Source: JADHLJ01 sp038118725
Lineage (GTDB): Bacteria; Pseudomonadota; Alphaproteobacteria; Thalassobaculales; Thalassobaculaceae
Assembly: GCA_038118725.1 (NCBI GenBank)
Contig: JAYOIK010000016.1
Span: 9,448 to 73,447, forward strand
DNA length: 64,000 nucleotides
Direction: 5' to 3'
Within the stretch, counting starts at the first letter, position 1, and each line of letters starts with the position of its first letter. Shown one piece after another: positions 61,697 through 64,000 of the stretch. A model generated the notes under the pieces. That model was not told the DNA's origin, did no database searches, and saw only the letters and a list, made by a program, of their open reading frames with translations. Both the position numbers and the translations under genes were made by a program.

Positions 61697-63075
61697 GGCT
61701 GTTCCGTTTCCGGTCGCGAATGGAAAACGACATCCGACTCAAGCTCGAAATCGACCAGTCCCTGAAGCATCAGATCGGGATCGGCCTGAACGCGGAACAT
61801 CACCGAATCAATGACTCTGTGCAGAAAACCAAACTCCGAGCCCGCGCGTCCCATGACGCCGCAGCTGATCGTATAGTGCGAGGCCGAGAACAATCGGCAG
61901 GGGAAGGTAAACGACGCCGTCACCCGATCCCCCTTCGCCGCGTTCAAGGTCAATTCCGACGGCCGCGCCGATCGACTGCCGCCCAAGGGATACCCCGCGT
62001 GCGTCCGAATCATCATTTGGAACAAGACCTGCCAGGCCTCGCTTTCGAACTCCACCTCAAAGCAGAACCGGTACCGATTGCCGCGGATCAAGGTATTGAC
62101 CGGCGCGCCTTCCAGCGTCTCGATCCTCGGATTGGAGATGCGCGCGCCGTTAACAGGCAGCTCGGTTCGACCCTTGGCGGTCAGGTTGGGATCGAAACTC
62201 TCGCCGACAGGCTGCTCGGCGGGCGGCTTTTCCGTCGTCTCGGCATCGTCGAGCGAAGCCCGATCAGTCGCTCCACCTGCGCGTATCTCGCCGACGATCG
62301 CCTCGCGACTTTCGACCGGCGCGAAGACGAGGCGGTGGAACTGATCGATCACCGATTTCGGCTCGCCGTCGAGAAGCAATCCGCCGCCATCGAACAACAG
62401 CGCGCGCCGGCAAAACTGGATCACCGCTTGCGGGCTGTGGGAAACGAAGAACAGGGTTCCGCCGGCTTCCTGGAAATCCCGTATCCGCGCGAAGCATTTG
62501 TTCTGAAATCCTTCGTCACCAACCGAAAGCGCCTCGTCGACGATCAGAATGTCGGGCTCCACACTGATGGCCAGTGAAAAGGCGAGCCGCACATACATGC
62601 CGCTGGAATAGGTACGGACGGGCATGTCGATATAGTCACCGATATCGGCGAACTCGATCACCGCCTCCATCCGCTCTTCGATCTCCTTGCGGGAAAGTCC
62701 CAGGATCGCGGCGTTCATGGTGAGGTTGTCGCGGCCACTGAAGTCGCCGTTAAAGCCGGCGCCGAGTTCCAACAGCGCCGATACCCTGCCGCGAATCAGC
62801 GCTTGGCCGGTGCTGGGCCGAAGCGTGCCCGCGAGAATCTGAAGCAGGGTCGACTTCCCCGCGCCGTTTCGCCCCACCAGGCCGACGGTCTCGCCACGCC
62901 GAATATCGAACGAGATGTCCTTCAGCGCCCAGGATTCCTGGTAGAGTTGGCGCGAATTGCCCACCGCCCATTGCTTGATCCGGTCAAACGGCGTCGTGAA
63001 GGTGCGATAGACCTTGCTCAGATCCTCGACCCGGATCACCACGTCATCGGGCAGTTGCGCCACGTCAGATGACAT
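61693..63075 (-). CDS. Polysaccharide ABC transporter ATP-binding protein with C-terminal glycan-recognition-like domain (Wzt-type)
   Basis: 460 aa from the ATG at 63075, which overlaps the permease gene by 11 bp. NBD: Walker A GRNGAGKST (68-76), the YSSGMYVRLAFSLAI signature (156-170), Walker B ILIVDEAL (176-183), H-loop His213. Wzt/TagH-type features include the PFDRIKQWAVG segment before the first strand. The extra 200 residues from about 260 to 460 form a beta-sandwich-like C-terminal domain (NRYRFCFEVEFESEAWQVLFQMMIRT...) similar in place to the carbohydrate-binding domain of Wzt, which selects glycans with a specific end modification. Confidence 0.87.
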   Translation of the reverse strand: MSSDVAQLPDDVVIRVEDLSKVYRTFTTPFDRIKQWAVGNSRQLYQESWALKDISFDIRRGETVGLVGRNGAGKSTLLQILAGTLRPSTGQALIRGRVSALLELGAGFNGDFSGRDNLTMNAAILGLSRKEIEERMEAVIEFADIGDYIDMPVRTYSSGMYVRLAFSLAISVEPDILIVDEALSVGDEGFQNKCFARIRDFQEAGGTLFFVSHSPQAVIQFCRRALLFDGGGLLLDGEPKSVIDQFHRLVFAPVESREAIVGEIRAGGATDRASLDDAETTEKPPAEQPVGESFDPNLTAKGRTELPVNGARISNPRIETLEGAPVNTLIRGNRYRFCFEVEFESEAWQVLFQMMIRTHAGYPLGGSRSARPSELTLNAAKGDRVTASFTFPCRLFSASHYTISCGVMGRAGSEFGFLHRVIDSVMFRVQADPDLMLQGLVDFELESDVVFHSRPETEQP

Positions 63076-63931
63076 CGGCGAATACCCTCTTGCAACGAAC
63101 GAAGATGTAAAAGCCGATCCACGCGACAATGAAGGCCACGATCGCGTAGATACCGAGAGCCGACCAATCCGGTGACGTCCCATCCAACAGGACCTGACGC
63201 AGCCCCTGAATCGGAACCGTAAGCGGGTTGAGATAAACCACGGCGCGGACTTTCTCCGGCAAGGTATCGATCTTGTAGAAGACCGGCCCCAGGAACAACA
63301 GGACCGTCGCCAACAGTCCGGTCACGTGTCCGATATCCCGAAGAAAGACACCGATCGCCGCGAGAAACCACGCGACACCGGCCATCATCACGAGGAAGGG
63401 AAGCAAGACCAGCGGCGTCAGAAAGGCGGTCAGAGGCAGGGCGCCCAATGTTCCCGCATGCACGATCAGCAGTACCAACAATCCGATCGCCGTGGTCGTC
63501 GCGGCGCTGAGCACCGCCGCCAGCGGCAGAAGTTCGGTCGGCAGCACGAACTTCTTCACCAGATTGGGGTTTCCAAGCACCACGTTCGGGGTACGGGTGA
63601 TCACCTCGGCCAGGAACCCATGCAGGACCAGCCCGGCGAACAGAAATTTCGCGAAGGCCGTCAGGTCCGTGGTCGCGTCGATCTTCACGGCCTTCGGCGC
63701 GAACATGGCGCCGAACACGAAGGTAAAGACGGCGAGCATCAAAAGCGGCGTCAGCACGGCCCAGAACAACCCGGCAAGGGAGCCCGTGTATTTCGAGGCG
63801 ACCTCTCGCCCGACCATGCGAATCAGTAGCAACGGGTCGCGCCAGACCGCGACATAGGGCCCGAACGCACATCCAAAAAAGGACGGCGCCTTTACCTGCG
63901 CGGCATTCACGGAGACGGTGGAAACTGGCAT
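63065..63931 (-). CDS. ABC-2 type polysaccharide export permease (Wzm-like)
   Basis: 288 aa with about six membrane spans. The cytosolic N-terminus (PYVAVWRDPLLLIRMVGREVASKYTGSLAGLFWAVLTPLLML) is the diagnostic start of Wzm/KpsM/TagG permeases. The C-terminus has LNPLTVPIQGLRQVLLDG and a closing pair of helices. With the following ATPase it would export an undecaprenyl-linked or lipid-linked polysaccharide across the inner membrane. First gene of the train. No Shine-Dalgarno is obvious at its ATG. Confidence 0.88.
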   Translation of the reverse strand: MPVSTVSVNAAQVKAPSFFGCAFGPYVAVWRDPLLLIRMVGREVASKYTGSLAGLFWAVLTPLLMLAVFTFVFGAMFAPKAVKIDATTDLTAFAKFLFAGLVLHGFLAEVITRTPNVVLGNPNLVKKFVLPTELLPLAAVLSAATTTAIGLLVLLIVHAGTLGALPLTAFLTPLVLLPFLVMMAGVAWFLAAIGVFLRDIGHVTGLLATVLLFLGPVFYKIDTLPEKVRAVVYLNPLTVPIQGLRQVLLDGTSPDWSALGIYAIVAFIVAWIGFYIFVRCKRVFADVI

Positions 63932-64000
63932 GCCGATGATTATAGCAGTTCGCGTGGTGCGTGGCTTGTCGGGATTATCTCTGCCGGGATCTGTTTGCGT
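63932..64000 (-). promoter_or_regulatory. Possible promoter of the polysaccharide gene train
   Basis: Two sigma-70 -10-like hexamers occur on the minus strand: TATAAT at 63939-63944 (only 7 bp before the ATG, which would give a nearly leaderless mRNA) and GATAAT at 63974-63979. The matching -35 of the second would lie at or beyond the window end. This is a candidate only. Confidence 0.3.

Overview
The window is GC-rich, densely packed DNA with no rRNA, tRNA, CRISPR array, phage gene or transposase that I can see. Gene content points to a marine or halophilic alphaproteobacterium of Rhodospirillales type: an FMN glutamate synthase-like/GmaS operon, four-subunit sarcosine oxidase-type genes, a DddP-type DMSP lyase, an ectoine hydrolase, a non-pyrrolysine MttB homologue, class III CoA transferases and an AapM-type permease. 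Taxonomy is inferred from gene content only. Two runs of N (26717-26816 and 39015-39024) show that this is a draft scaffold.

Layout. 0.1-12.6 kb: an ornithine cyclodeaminase-family gene, an SDR, two luciferase-like monooxygenases, a multi-PAS hybrid histidine kinase followed by a REC-EAL response regulator (a likely c-di-GMP output pair), a CoA transferase, an unrecognised 366-aa protein and a BenE-type transporter. 12.7-17.4 kb: a glutamine synthetase-family ligase, an oddly ordered CoA transferase, an ectoine hydrolase-like M24 enzyme and a cupin. 17.5-22 kb: mgsA-mgsB-mgsC-gmaS (minus strand), the gamma-glutamylmethylamide / N-methylglutamate synthase module. 22.3-36.4 kb: an MlrC-type M81 metallopeptidase, an FMN 2-hydroxyacid dehydrogenase, dddP, a TPP enzyme, a dimethylglycine-dehydrogenase-like FAD/GcvT protein, an acyl-CoA dehydrogenase, an orphan AapM permease, an SDR and mttB. 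36.5-43 kb: a single-domain response regulator, a GNAT enzyme and soxB-soxD-soxA-soxG (equivalently mgdABCD). 43.1-47 kb: a GFA-family protein, an SDR, an FAD oxidoreductase and a second acyl-CoA dehydrogenase.

47.0-63.9 kb is one long minus-strand gene train. It starts with an ABC-2 permease and an ATPase with a Wzt-like C-terminal extension, followed by two sulfotransferases, a TylF-like methyltransferase, several glycosyltransferases and a sugar epimerase. It ends with hyuA-hyuB, whose start overlaps the last glycosyltransferase gene. Most junctions are ATGA or longer overlaps, so this looks like a single surface-polysaccharide synthesis, decoration and export operon with a hydantoinase/oxoprolinase pair attached.

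How it works together (inference): the 12-46 kb part looks like an osmolyte and methylated-compound catabolic island. DMSP would be cleaved by DddP, ectoine opened by DoeA, quaternary amines demethylated by MttB, and methylamine carried as N-methylglutamate from GmaS/MgsABC to the SoxBDAG/Mgd complex. Three families of imperfect inverted-repeat elements sit in its intergenic gaps, one of them inside the mgs operon. The 10-N gap inside soxA is an unmerged 9-bp contig overlap; merging it restores a full-length 1003-aa gene.
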